A stretch of DNA of 64,000 nucleotides from Siphonodentalium dalli. Its lineage: Eukaryota > Mollusca > Scaphopoda > Gadilida > Siphonodentaliidae. The notes under the pieces were generated by a model. That model saw only the letters and a program-made list of their open reading frames with translations. It had not been told where the DNA came from and made no database searches. This document shows, piece after piece, positions 34,898-47,204 of the stretch (the first letter of the stretch is position 1; each line of letters opens with the position of its first letter). Location: the NCBI GenBank assembly GCA_032622095.1, contig CP136067.1:134111990-134175989 (forward strand), given 5' to 3'. The position numbers were made by a program, and so were the translations under genes.

Positions 34898-37800
34898 CTG
34901 TAATAAAAGAACGGAACTAGTCACGTACATACATGGAAGACTATATAATTATGCATTAAATCTCATTGAACACATTCAATTAAATGCACTAGTGAACTAG
35001 CCCAAGTTTCTTTCGATGTTTTAAACCAACTTGTGATGTGTGTAGGGATGGAAAGAGTACAAGTCAAAATAAGTGGTATACTAAGCGCGCTGTATCGCAA
35101 TAATATTGCAAGAGGAAACTGTTATAAGCGCCCCGCTTGTGGTATTATTGCTAATTTTTGCGCTAAATATCGCAATATTTCGCGCTTAAAAATTACGACA
35201 TCTTGAGCTCAAAATTGTGACATTTAAAGCAAATTATTGCATCTTCTATATTGCTTATTGCATAACTAGCCTGAGAGACAATGTTTTATATTTGTATATA
35301 ACTATAGTTGTAAATGATATATTTACACTATATGTACACTATATGCACAGTATTTATCTAATAATATGATCATACGTAAACGTAAGTTGCGCCCGATTGT
35401 TACTGTTCATGGGATTATCGGATGAAATGTTATCCTTAGAAGGATTTGATGATAAACCGTAACGGGACACAAGAAAATCATACTACTAAAAAATTTAATG
35501 TAAATTAAACCAGAGATTTGGTTTAATTTACATTCAATTTTTTAGATATCTTTGACATTAGGAGCATGATGTCCCTACGTATGACGAAGTATAGTAACAT
35601 TTACCGGAACAATGTTTTTATTTTTGCCCTGGAGCATTTTGCCCAATTCACGCTACTGCCCAGCGGCGATAACCACGCCTGCCATAAATTGCCAGACTGA
35701 ATTATAGCAGGTTAGACATCACACGCCGATATGTCTGACAACAAGGAACGACGTGTTTCAAATTTGGTGGACTTACCACCAGAATTCGCTGGATTTTTCT
35801 TCAATTCGACTTGTACTTCATTGAAATCGCGACAACAAGAATACAAGTACTTTCGTGAAGGCTACATACATTCAGTTTCAAAGTTTATTTGCGACGACAA
35901 GCTCTTTATTGGGGCAAATAACCACCGAAGCATGATGAAAAATGAACCTGCACATGGCGTCGATATTGAGATAAATTGTTCGATAATTTCGGATATTCAC
36001 TGTTCTTGTCAATCTGGATATGTAACACATAATAAATATTTAATGTTATTATAATATATCTCTTCACAACAGACACACGATCTATCAATTTATCGATGGT
36101 GTACCATACAATTTCCCTATTTCGATAAAAATTAGAAGACTTGTATGTTTTCATCCGTTGTAGTCAGTTATTTGTACTTTTTCGAAGATGCACCATACTG
36201 GTATCAAAAAGTGTTCCATGTCATAATTGATTGTTTTTTTCTGGATAACTGATTGTTTTTTTCTGGATAATGATACATATTCTAATAGATGGGCAATATT
36301 GGATCATAGACTGGACTTATGAACGTGAACGTATTGATCATATATGGAGATGGTTTTGTCATCGACCGCCTTCAACCTCTTTGACTAAACTATCTATCTA
36401 TACGTACGTAGCAGCTCACCATCCTTCCCGATACACCAAAGCATCTGATATTTGTTTTTTTCTTTATTAACTCCTTAGTCACTAATTTAGAATTTGAAAA
36501 TACCACGCATATACAGAAAGTGGGGGCAATTCCATAGACACAGGTTCCAATACATACGGCATATATTGCTATATAGTGTTTATATATGTCCTAGAATAAT
36601 ATAGGGACTGTTTGCCGTGTGTATGGAGCCTCGGTGTGTTGTAACTTGTAATATTTTTCAATTTTCAAATGACGTAGAGCAGACCACCCTATTACCAAGA
36701 AGGGCGTTATGGAACAACATCTGTACAATATATAATAATCCTATTATTTCAGATAAAAAGAACGTCCTTATCCCTGCCACGTGGGTGTGTATGGGCTATG
36801 TAAAACGTGACTTATATATCTAAGTAATTAATAAAGACATTTAAATTTAAAACAAAAAAAAGTTATAATAACAATTAATAATCTTCATAATTGGCACATT
36901 ACGCGTATAGAACAAACATGTTTCAGTATATTGAGAAATTAATTTTCATATCACAGTTCCCTAATTTTCCATTGGTCTGTCATAATGTTTGTGTATGTAA
37001 GTCCACGTATAAATGCCATGAATACCATTTATTCACAATATATACCAATAAATGCTGTATAATGTACCAAATCTAACCATCACAAATCCGAAAGCTGTCA
37101 GGAAGAGGCGCCCTAATCAGCCTGTATTAATCGACAACAGGTGAATTTAACAGGTGCTGTCATATACTTTGGCCATTTTAGTGTCCCTCTTTCCCCAACA
37201 AATCATCCCTTGGAGATTACAACACTTTGTGGTCCATTATCTCAAATGTGTACATAGTTTGATTTGATAGTTTTAACTAATAAGCTTATCTAGCACTTCC
37301 TAATCCCCTCATCATATTTCCAGTTGTCACTTCTCTAGCTCAGCGTGACATTTCCAACCTTCATAATTTACTAATCCAAAAAGCCCATAGGGCGAAGCTT
37401 TCGCATTATGTTACTGTTATATTATTATATTGTGTCAACTTACATGAAACCAATACTCTTTTATACAAAACAAAATCAAAGCGACATAGAGTAAGTCGGT
37501 AAAATTAGTTTTTTTGTCTAACCCCCTATTCGCAGAAGCGACCATTGCTCCAGGCTGTATAATGCAATTATCTCATTGGCTCACACAGCTAATTGCGGTA
37601 GGGTAAATTACACATTTCGAGGTTGTATTAATCAATACAAAATGGCGGCCGTCGCCAACAATACTTTTTTGGACTCGGCTGACCCTTGAGTTATGAATAA
37701 ATTATCTATTTTACGCAAGTTCAATCTATTTTTAGAGTGGGCTGAAAAAGTCGATTAGTATATCTCATGTCCACATACGTATATCCTATATATAGGTTGC

Positions 37801-40800
37801 CTCGCTTCCGCGGCGAAGCCGCGACGGAGCGGGCGCTATAACTATAACACTATCGGGTATGTATGAAATTTGCGCGTTTAATTAAAATCGCAATATGTTG
37901 CTCTCAATATCGCAATAATAAGCGCAAATGATTTTCGGTATTGCACTATAATCGCGCCTTTTACGAAACTAAGCGCGCTCAAAATCGCAATATCTCAATA
38001 TACCACTTCTTCTGACTGGTACTGTATGGACAGAACACAACGCACATCTTAATCAAGAATCTGCTATGCAATGAGTTGCGGATGGCGCATGAATATGTCG
38101 CGAGTAATTCGAGCGAAATGTAATTATGCACCGTCCGCAACGAGTTCGATATGTTGAGGCAACTTGTGTTCTTTATTTATTCTACACAGTTGTGTCAGAT
38201 AAGTCCAATCCACGACTGTCACCGTTATTGATACAAGAGCTATTGTGAGTTATGTATGAAAAATAACCAGAAATGATCGGGTCATCACCGGAAGCAGATC
38301 GTTGGCGTAATTAACGTCATCTTTCTTGACGACAACGTCAACACACATAGTTTCGGCTTGTATTCCACGAGAGGTATACACTAAGTTGTATTCATTGGCT
38401 GGGATTCCGATGAATACAATGTACCTTGCGCCAATCGGTGTGGAATAAACTGTTTTGCGTCGAAGAATCGTCCATATATAGAATACACCCACAGTAGCCG
38501 AGAGTACCAAATTTTCACCACGAGTGGAATTGTGGTTAAAACCACAATACCACGATTGGCGAACAGTTTGAGTTCTCGGCTACCATACGTGTAATTTATT
38601 TATGCATTATTATTGTTTATTTGTTCCCCGAATTCAACTACTCCGCTGTTTACTTTCAAAATGTGTTCCCTACAAGGAATGTGCGTCACGCGTAGTGATG
38701 CATACTTTTAAGTCACGACGCCAGCCTGTTTCTAAGCCATCGGTCACTTGATATTCCCATGCATATGTTTCCTAGTTAATATAACACCAACAAGCTACAT
38801 TCAATTGAAATACAGGTTACTTTCCTCATATCTAATTGATATCATAACAACTTCCAATTTTAAATCAATGTAACAGCAGTACAATTTTGCTAAATCTATG
38901 TAGTTCTACGATGGATATAAACGTTTATTACACTTATATGTGCGATTTCCATTGAAAAGGCCGTTAAATAAAATTGGTAATGTCACTAGTGAATTATGCC
39001 ATTTCTCGTGACGTCATTGACGTTACGTCGCTTACTGATGGAGACTGAAATTTCGATGGTTGATCTTTCTCCGCATCGAGACTTTTATGCATTAATTCTG
39101 GGTGTTTTAAACAATACTGTCGAAACAAGCATCACCACAGTTTTGCCAGCCAGTTTTGATAGCTTAAATGTGTCACCAATCTAACACTTCCGATACATTT
39201 GCCGCCATTTTGACAGTCATGATTGATTGTATTCACCATCTCAAATTTTCAGTATGTTCAAGCACCAATGAGATTGAATACATAGGTAATATTAGCCTAT
39301 GCTTAACTCCATCAGTTCAGGTTCGCTTCACATTGCAATATGGCTAGAAACACGAAGTTACGCAGAAGTAAATTTATTTAGTGATTGAAATGGACTGAGA
39401 CCAAAGCAATAATAATTGTGATGCATCCAATGCGGATTACCCAACTTCACACATCAAACACATCATCTAAATGAATAAGGAAAACATTTAGATTTTTTTT
39501 ATAAATTTGCCTCCATTTTGACAGCCATCCTAAACGATAGTAACCATTTCAGGCCCCAATGAGATTGCATTTTGTCGGTAATACTTCCACTGGTTTAACT
39601 CCTTCAGATTTGTTCATTTCACATTAAAATATGACTAAAAACCGAAAGTGAGTTTTCGATGAAATATTCTACGTTCTTTGAAATATTTTTAGGGCTTGGA
39701 ATTAGCTGAAAACAAATGAACATCAAATTTCCTTGCCCAAATAATCGTAGGACATGAATAATAGGAAAAGAAACAACAATTTATCGCCAATTCCAAACAG
39801 TAGAAACGGATATAGAAGATATGAGTGAAAATGTGTCTATTTTCAAATTCACATCACCATTTTGGCAGCCATCTTTCTATCGGAGTACCGATTTTTCATG
39901 TAATATGTAGTACAGTGTAATAGCATCGCAATAATGCATACATCTGTACACATTATATGAGATAATGTCTCAAAAAAGACAGATTAAACTGACTTAGTTC
40001 ATATTTTGTAACACTTCGGCCATGTTGGACGCCATCTTGGATTCTAGGAAATGCTCAAGGGTGTGAACTCCACACCCACCCAAAAATTGAAGCACATGCC
40101 ATCCAGAATCAAAATCCGCTGAGAAAAAAAACTTTAACAGAGAATTTTTACTTACCCCGAAAATTGGCCCTTTGCTTCAAACTACCCTTTAGTTATCAAA
40201 ATCGTTCAATTACCAAAAATTAATGCTAACCACTGTCAACTTTAGTATAAAATATTTCAAAACGTGTTATATGTCAACAATTTGTTCAACGTAATTTGGT
40301 AACGTGAGTATGTTGGTCGACTCGTCGAATATTTGCTAGGCCGACAAATATTCCAACGGTGAAAAATAACAGACTTCAAAACTCGATATCTGATAACTCT
40401 GAGCTTTGAATTGTGAGTTCCTCGACTCGAATAAATTGTTACACCCGAAGCCAAAGAAATAGTAATTTGGGAGCGTTAATTCAGGATTATGTATCTTTAA
40501 TGTTTTTATCTACACAGCTTGACCTCTGAAACCGGCCCGGGGTGGAACAAAAGTTATCTATAAATAGTGACGTACGTTCCTGTCCTTCAAAGAACCATGG
40601 TGCTTCGTAAAATTCCTGCTGACTCACGATACCTGTAAAACATCAAATCATTCATGTCATTCATAGTGATGGAACCGTCAGGCCGGATTCGTCATCTGTC
40701 GTGGAACAGTCTAGGTATGGCCTAATTGGTCGCTCTCTACTTAGCCATACTTACAAGTACACCTGGGGCCACGGATAATAACTAGTACTCACACATGACA

Positions 40801-43800
40801 ATATGATTTGTACACGACTGAGTTGTATTTATGTGACTGTGTTACGATCGATTTGATGTAAGATGGTCATAAAAGCATTATCAACGAGACGAGATGTATA
40901 GTTAGATACTTCCCCCAAATCATTTTAAATAATTTAAATCCCTTTTAACGAAACTGCGCGGTTTAATTACACCGCTGCTTTACAGCTGTAATCATCAATT
41001 TAAACACGGGCGTTGTCTCAGGTGTCGGCTAGATCCAGCCAGACCAGATTTAGCTTAACTGTACTTCTATCGTTGAGTATAACACGCGTACATGTCTAAA
41101 ACGAACTTATGTGTTACATCGACAGTTAGAACCCAGCTCCTTTGTCCTATATCTCGACATTCTATTTCTCTGAATGGCCACTTTATAGCATGTTTTATAC
41201 CATACATTTGTATATATACCACAAGTGAACATAGTTCTGTAATCTAGAATGGTCAGGTCTCTCAATTTATGCACAACGAACTCCCACGGGGACTACCGGA
41301 AAAAAAACCTGTTCGCAAAAAAAAAATCTGTTCGCTGGTTGTACCCGCCCACAATAACAAACATCTTCATTGTGCTTATGGACCCCGCTTAATCCATTCC
41401 GTAGTCAACAGACGCGTCCTGCTAATTTCCATACCGGGGGGGGGGGGGGTCTATCACATTGAAGCAATCGCGACTCCACTAATAGAGTTACTGTTATTCT
41501 GGAAAGAGCAACGATATTGAGTTAAATATATCCTAAATTGTATACATGTCCAAAATAGATATACATGTAATTGAGTCGAGTATATACTACTCTTATACAA
41601 TCTATGCACAGCACACAACATATATGGTATCATGTTTACGTACATCGACGATTATTTTCAAACATAGTTGTACCGCGTAGGATTGTATTATAGATGGTGT
41701 TCGCGACAAAATCCAGATGCAATTTCCACTCACACGATCCGTGTTAAGAGGTGTGGTTTTGTCAGCCAAGTACTAGTTTTTATTTCAGAAAAATGTTCGC
41801 AAACGTCTCATTTATCGGAATTTTTCACCCGGATAAATGTAATTTCTCCTTGTATATTATAACACTGTGTTTTAAGTCGGTTAATGGACTCGCAACTGCC
41901 CATTCGTAAACTAATTGGACTCGGCATACGGCCTCGACAATCTAATTTACATAGGCCGCGACCATTTAGTTTACTAATTTTCAGTAGCTCGTCCATTAAA
42001 CCTGACTGAAAACCTCATAATTAACATAACGAGCATATGCAAGCGATAGACTCTCATACCGGGACTCCCTTGGGGTCAGTTTATTTTATCAATTGTTATA
42101 TTGTTTTCCGCTGTATTACTAAAACGGAATGCTAACCACGCGATACACGAATCGCATTTGTTAACACAAATTCCCTTTGTTCTCCTTCTAACATAATTTA
42201 TCCGAATGGGAATCTTATACAGCAACATCTAGGTCGTATTGTGCGAACGCAGGCCTTTTTTTCAGAATTCACAGTTATTGTCCAAAACATGCATATATAG
42301 TGTCATAAGAATGCTGTTATATGTCCGTTGTGGACAATCGAATAGACCGAGCAGAGACGTAACTGTGTTTTAAGGACTTTGCTAACCCAATTTCAACCAA
42401 ACCCATGGAATTTTAACAATATAATTCATGGTGGATTATCTTAGAAATACTCAATGTGAACTTTATAGAGGTATTTAAAAATATTTTTTTCTTTACCCAA
42501 ATCCAACAAAAACAAAATCAATTTCTAAGAAAAAGATATGGAAATGTATACTGAATACTGTGAAGAATGATGAACAATAAAAATATATTCATATTTACCA
42601 AGTGTTCTTTGAAAAAAATACATTGAACCAGTTGTTAACAAATGCTAGAATGACTTCCCCATGATGGTTAACAATTGGTTAACAATCTCAGCAACACTGG
42701 GCACAAGGTGACCCATCATCCACCCATCAAATGTCATCTTCTAGACAGCATTACCCAGAAAGTTAATCTACCATTTGGAAACAAGTGGTTCTGAGTATAT
42801 TTTTTAAAGAATGCATGGTAAATATATATTAATTTTTATTGTTCATCATTCTTCAAAGTGTTCAGCACAAATTCCCATATTTTTTCTTAGATATGAACTT
42901 TGTGTTTGTTGGAGTTGGGTTCGAAATCTGTTTTTGTTTTAAAACCTCTATAAAGTTCACATTTTGTTTTTCTAAGATAATCCATCATGAATTATACTCT
43001 TAAAATGGTACATCCATTGGCTTGGTTCCTGTGATCACTAATACAAATGAACAGAATCCGTCTGTTTTGCTCCATAACATTTTGGGGAAAATGGGTTGAC
43101 AAAGTCCTTAAAAGCTTTGTGGACCCATTTCCCATAAAATTTGATGGAGTCAAAATAAAGGATTTTGTTCACGTATATTAGTAATCGCATCAACTAAGCC
43201 CATTGATGTAACATTTTAGAGTATAATTCATTGTGGATTATGTTAGAAATACAAAATATGAATAGAGGTTTTTAAAAATTATTTGTTCTTATACAAATCC
43301 AATAAACACAAAGTCCGTCTAAAAGAAACAGAAACCGGAATGTGTACCGAACACTGAAGAACGATGAACAAGAATCAAGTCTCAAATGCATGTGTACCGC
43401 CAAATGTTATGACATATCAAACTTTCAGAAGCGCATGCGAATTGGTCAGAAAGGTCGCGTCGTCCTATACAATCAGTTAATATGTGGTGAAATGCTACCA
43501 CATACGCAAAGTATTTAATGTGTCTTAAATACTATAATAGTAGGCATATCGGTTGCTGTACCACATACCGTTTCCATCCTTGTCCGCGCCGCAGAAGGCT
43601 TGTTGACTGCCCAGTTCATCTGGTACGTTGTAATTGAAGGTAAAACAGCGGTAGTCAAGGGTACAATTGGGACACCTCCATATCCACGAGTTGTAATCCA
43701 ATGCAACAGGAACCTCGCGTGTTTCCGCTGACTGTAAATTCTGTAAAACAATATAGCTATACAAGTGTTCACTCTTTTATTTGTCAGATTGCGTTTGTTC

Positions 43801-44468
43801 TTGTTGCCGGTCGTCATACATGGGGTTACTTAAATACGTGTGTGTGGTGGGTAAATTAGTCTTGATTGGAGCCAATGAGCCAATGTTCCCTCATTTGAGA
43901 AAAGGGATGGGTGGTGGTGTGGAACGTACACATTGGGGTTGTATCTAAATCTAATTGCATGTGTTATTCAAGTCTTCAAGGTGACAGTGGCATAACTATG
44001 CCATGTATCCTTCCGCCATCGGCATTCATGCGACAATCACTAACCAAAAACAACAGAGTGTGACTCTATATAATTATGTATTATCAGGCGTTTGTCTGTC
44101 GACTGCTTCCAATTCTTGACCATCGCTCTAGATGAAAAATAGACCATTCTGATGTGCACTTTTATAAGTGAATGGGGAAATCCATTTAGTAAGTTTTAAA
44201 ATGCGCAGAGACACATACTTACCCTTTTCCTCCGACCACCGACGGCTATACACTTCCACCAACATCTCCAAGGTGCGCACATTAGTTTACATATGCGCCA
44301 GGCGCCACACACCACATCCCGTTTTGATCTGGACAGCCACTGATTATTAGGAGCAATATCAGATTGATATTTTCCGTCAGATAAATCTGATCTCCGGTGT
44401 TCCATCGCTACTCCACTGAGATTAACCATGGCGACTATGAACAGAAACAAAACAGTGAACACATGCAT
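34719..44468 (-). CDS. Gene 2: paralogous secreted Cys/Trp-rich peptide precursor with EF-hand domain (4 exons)
   Basis: Coding exons on the minus strand are 44468..44223, 43731..43569, 40632..40576 and 34897..34719, giving 214 residues. Order of parts: signal peptide (about 1-21), propeptide ending RSKR at 47-50, a 28-residue peptide with C54, C60, C64, C69, C73 and four Trp including C-W-W-K-C, GGRRKR at 77-82, then the VPVALDYNSW domain with C102, C105, C111, C129 and an EF-hand loop (D132, D134, N136, G137, V139, S140, E143), and a Pro/Lys-rich acidic-ended tail of about 40 residues missing from gene 1. C105 has no partner in gene 1. Leader and EF-hand are well conserved between the paralogues, while the small peptide differs in length, charge and cysteine spacing. 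Introns are 491, 2936 and 5678 bp. Function is unknown. Confidence 0.83.
35057..35365. mobile_element. Left-end fragment of the mariner-like MITE in gene 2 intron 3
   Basis: AAGTCAAAATAAGTGGTATACTAAGCGCGC followed by the family's AATATTGC and GCGCTAAATATCGC units and the ATATGTACACTATATGCACAGTATTTAT spacer. The right end is missing. Confidence 0.6.
35487..35547. repeat. Short perfect hairpin
   Basis: AAAAATTTAATGTAAATTAAACC and its inverted partner GGTTTAATTTACATTCAATTTTT are separated by 8 bases, about 180 bp upstream of the SWIM-like ORF. Confidence 0.7.
35731..36054 (+). pseudogene. SWIM zinc-finger-like protein fragment (transposon-derived?)
   Basis: A 107-codon ORF from ATG 35731. The arrangement YFREGYIHSV, then about 50 residues, then IHCSCQSG resembles the SWIM-type zinc-finger region of proteins often found beside mobile elements and YqaJ-like nucleases in invertebrate genomes. 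The first C-x-C of the SWIM motif is present, but the expected later C-x-H is missing and the frame ends seven residues after HNK. It lies inside intron 3 of gene 2 on the opposite strand. It may be one exon of a longer gene or a decayed fragment. Confidence 0.45.
37855..38024. mobile_element. Right-end fragment of the mariner-like MITE in gene 2 intron 3
   Basis: Ends ACCACTTCTTCTGACTGGTACTG then TA, preceded by GCGCTCAAAATCGCAATATC and AATCGCGCCTTTTACG. With 35057-35365 it may be one element split by about 2.5 kb that includes the SWIM-like fragment. Confidence 0.6.
38180..38980. other. Gene 2 intron 3 stretch with CTCGGCTAC inverted pair
   Basis: GTAGCCGAGAGTACCAAATTTTC (about 38495) and AGTTCTCGGCTACCA (about 38570) surround GTGGTTAAAACCACAATACCACG, forming a small hairpin. 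An 86-codon minus-strand frame ending at 38250 has no recognisable domain. Confidence 0.35.
39190..40075. repeat. Tandem repeat of about 330 bp (CGCCATTTTGACAGCCAT units)
   Basis: CCATTTTGACAGYCAT occurs near 39200, 39512, 39858 (CCATTTTGGCAGCCAT) and, degraded, near 40020. CAATGAGATTG followed by TAACTCCWTCAG and TTCACATT comes at the same offset in the first two units. Confidence 0.6.
40340..40496. mobile_element. Decayed family B MITE end, 76 bp downstream of gene 2 exon 3
   Basis: CTCTGAGCTTTGAATTGTGAGTTCCTCGACTCGAAT...CCGAAGCCAAAGAAATAGTAAT matches 8840-8920; it ends GTATCT then TTAA (40497-40500). The left end was not located. Confidence 0.55.
40576..40632 (-). CDS. Gene 2 exon 3: second half of the EF-hand
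   Basis: 57 nt between TTTTACAG and donor GTACGT, phase 1 in and out. It reads I-V-S-Q-Q-E-F-Y-E-A-P-W-F-F-E-G, matching gene 1 exon 3 at 13 of 16 of these positions. The last exon base is C instead of the usual G, which changes the split codon to Gln where gene 1 has Asp. Confidence 0.86.
42374..43107. mobile_element. TTAA-flanked foldback element in gene 2 intron 2
   Basis: Arms of about 250-300 bp: GGACTTTGCTAACCCA ... TGGGTTGACAAAGTCC, with TTAA at 42370-42373 and 43108-43111. TAATTCATGGTGGATTATCT and GAATGATGAACAATAAAAAT are mirrored in the right arm. A third, partial and direct copy of the left arm lies at about 43215-43380. Confidence 0.8.
43569..43731 (-). CDS. Gene 2 exon 2: start of the EF-hand domain
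   Basis: 163 nt, phase 0 in, phase 1 out, donor GTATGT. Two AG acceptors lie nine bases apart (after 43741 and after 43732). The inner one is chosen because it gives the gene 1 length and starts with Ser as gene 1 does; the outer one would add three residues. It carries four cysteines and the first EF-hand half D-K-D-G-N. Confidence 0.85.
44223..44468 (-). CDS. Gene 2 exon 1: signal peptide, propeptide and Cys/Trp-rich peptide
   Basis: Encodes residues 1-82 and ends AAGG before donor GTAAGT (44222 downward), phase 0, exactly as in gene 1. Cysteine spacing is C-x5-C-x3-C-x4-C-x3-C, against C-x4-C-x3-C-x12-C-x3-C in gene 1; the second C-x3-C is C-W-W-x-C in both. The mature segment is nine residues shorter than in gene 1. 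Confidence 0.86.
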
Positions 44469-44870
44469 CGTGGAAGGATGTTACAGGTGAAGTTGAGTTT
44501 GATGAATATTCCAATCGCACGCTGACAAGAAAGAACATGGACGTCAAAGTTGTTTTATATATGAGGGAAATATATGCTTGTATACATGGCGATAGCAAAC
44601 ATGCTTGTATACGTGGCGATAGCAGACATATAGAAAAATAGGTTAAGAATCGTTACGATTGTGAAAATGTTTTTAGGCGATGTTTTGTTGGTTATACAAT
44701 GGCCTCCTCACATTGCAGTCACGAGTCTGTAATCAAATAGATTCAGAACGTATACCGCACATTGAATCGGAAAGATTTGAGATTTAAAAACCTTGATCGA
44801 ACGACAAGATTCATGTATGAACAAAACGTATGCGCTCAAGTTATTTAATCGCGACCTTCCACTAATGGAA
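44469..44870 (-). promoter_or_regulatory. Gene 2 promoter and 5' UTR with TATA box
   Basis: A clean TATAAAAC lies at about 44552-44559 on the minus strand, about 85 nt before the ATG. The leader ATTGGAATATTC and upstream CGTTCGATCAAG and TTTGATTACA blocks match gene 1. A 27-bp sequence, TGCTTGTATACATGGCGATA and neighbours, is tandemly doubled at 44575-44630, just upstream of the TATA box. Confidence 0.55.
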
Positions 44871-46467
44871 TTAATGCAATTTTGGAAATGTTTTGTCGTT
44901 AATGTGCGTATAGGCGAAAGTGCAGTCCATGCATAAGGATGTACTCGTTTATTTGTGGTTTTGGGATATTCAAGATTGACATATAGTAGTACCGTATGTT
45001 TTCTGTGTGCAAACAACTATCGGGATTGAATCTGTAACTCTAAGCTAGAATCTTATATTATATTCCTTGTATCATGGAAATTCCGGTTGAACATGACCTC
45101 GAGCGAAATCGTCTACAGAGGAGGTTTACGACCAAATATTAACTGTTCATAATACAAACCACACTGTTAGAAAATACTGTCGGTTCGACGGTTTCGGGCC
45201 GTCATAATCGACGGTCCCATACAGTTTCATCAGTTTGACGGTTTTTTACCGTTATTTTATGTGCCCATGAAAATTGTCTAAATTAAATATTTTCGTGATT
45301 CAAAGTCATGCCTTCAAAATTCAATAGTAAATTTATCGGCGACCATATTATATACGGCAATGACTCCATAGTGTATGACTGAATCTTACTCTGCTGATAT
45401 TTAATATGTATTATTAATCCAGCATTCATTCTGTGTTATGCGGGTCGGTACATATATTCATGAGTACGTTATTCTCATTCCGGGTTTAAGCCCCGCTTTA
45501 GCACTCACATAATTTATTCGCCATTTATCGTTGGCGTTGCGAATTTGATCGCAAACTATTGTTTTTTGGGAAACTGTTACCTTTTCGATTGTGGACAGTT
45601 ATTAAGACGGCCTGATTTCGGTTCCATTGATAACCGGACAAGTTTCAATTCTGCGAAAACCGGCTTAATCATTGACAATTTCCACTAAATTCGAGAGTTG
45701 AGATTCATGCCAATCGATCATGGCATGATCCGGGGTCTGACTTTATTCGACTCAGTGCTGATGTTGAAATTGACAGTGTTGTGACTTAGTATCAAAACAC
45801 TGGCACATTTTCTGACACAAGAGGATACAGGTACAATTAACACGAGCATCGATGTCAACCAATAGTGCCAATGATAACAACAACGACTCAACGAGCAGTT
45901 CTTACTATTAGTATTATAATGTTGACAATCCAGTTGACAGTGTTCTGAATCTGATTGTTTCAAAGCACATGCATGTACATTTACAAGAGAGGATATACAT
46001 GTACATGTACTGTACGCACCAGTGTAATTCACAAGAGCTTCAATGTCAACAACAACAACACCGTAAACAATGAACTGACGCCGCGCAGTGACGGATGATC
46101 ACATATCTGCAATTCCAACTTTGCATTACACGGACAAATTCATCCCGTGTTCATCAATTTTCATTGAGACGTGTGGATATGAGACATTGTCATCATTCGC
46201 CATGTGATCGTCAAGTTATTACGACAATTTACCGGGAGTACACTATTGGTTGGATGTTCTTATCAAACTATCTTTGGCTGACTCACTGATATTGATACTA
46301 AGACTAAGTGTTGTGATACCAGTATACAGTTTGATGCATAATGATTTAAAATTTCATGGGAAATGTACGACTACATGAGAACAGTGTCGCCAAGTCATTG
46401 CGCACAGTTATTATGGGATATGCTGTTGTCTTGAAGGTTCCAATCCCAGCTAGCTGTTATTGATATA

Positions 46468-47167
46468 CAGTCAAAAGAAGTGGTATATTAAGCCCGCTAT
46501 TTCCGCGCCCAATATCGCAATAATATTGCAAGTGGAAACGCTTATAAGCATGTCGCTTGTGATATTATTGCAATATTTTGCGCTTAATATCTCAATATTT
46601 TGCGCTTAATATTGCGACATCTTGCAATCAAAATTGTGATATTTAAATCAAATTATTGCTTCTTCTATATTGTTTATTGTATAGATAGAGACAATGTTTT
46701 AGATATGGATATAATTATAGTTGTACATGCTATATGTACACTTTATGTACACTATATGCACAGTATTTATATAATACTAGCAGGGTTAACCGGCGTTGCC
46801 CTGGTTAAAGTGATGTGAAACCCTCTGTGGATATTTGGGGGGAATAGAGGATACACTTGCTCTCAAAGTGTTACACGTATTCTCATAAATTGTATATCCA
46901 AATGGCATCACAAAACATGATTCTTACACATGGAACATAAGTAGTGGCTCACCTTGTCACGTGGAGCGATTATCATTTTGTTTATTTGCGTTTAATCCAT
47001 CCCACCAATAAAGAAGTATTTATTTATTTACAACTGCGTATACTTCAGACGTTATAGCGCGACATATTTTGAGTATTGTGCTATAATCACGCCTTTTTAT
47101 AAATTAAGCACGCTCAATATCGCAATAAAGGTGCGCCTAAAAATACCACTTCTTCTGACTGGTACTG
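46468..47167. mobile_element. Mariner-like MITE, expanded copy
   Basis: CAGTCAAAAGAAGTGG at the left lacks seven bases of the terminal repeat; the right end is CCACTTCTTCTGACTGGTACTG then TA. About 270 bp starting at TACTAGCAGGGTTAACCGGC (near 46777) is extra relative to 13900-14381 and may be another insertion. Confidence 0.7.
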
Positions 47168-47204
47168 TATTGTCATGATGTACGGATTCACCTGTTAAAA
47201 CAAA

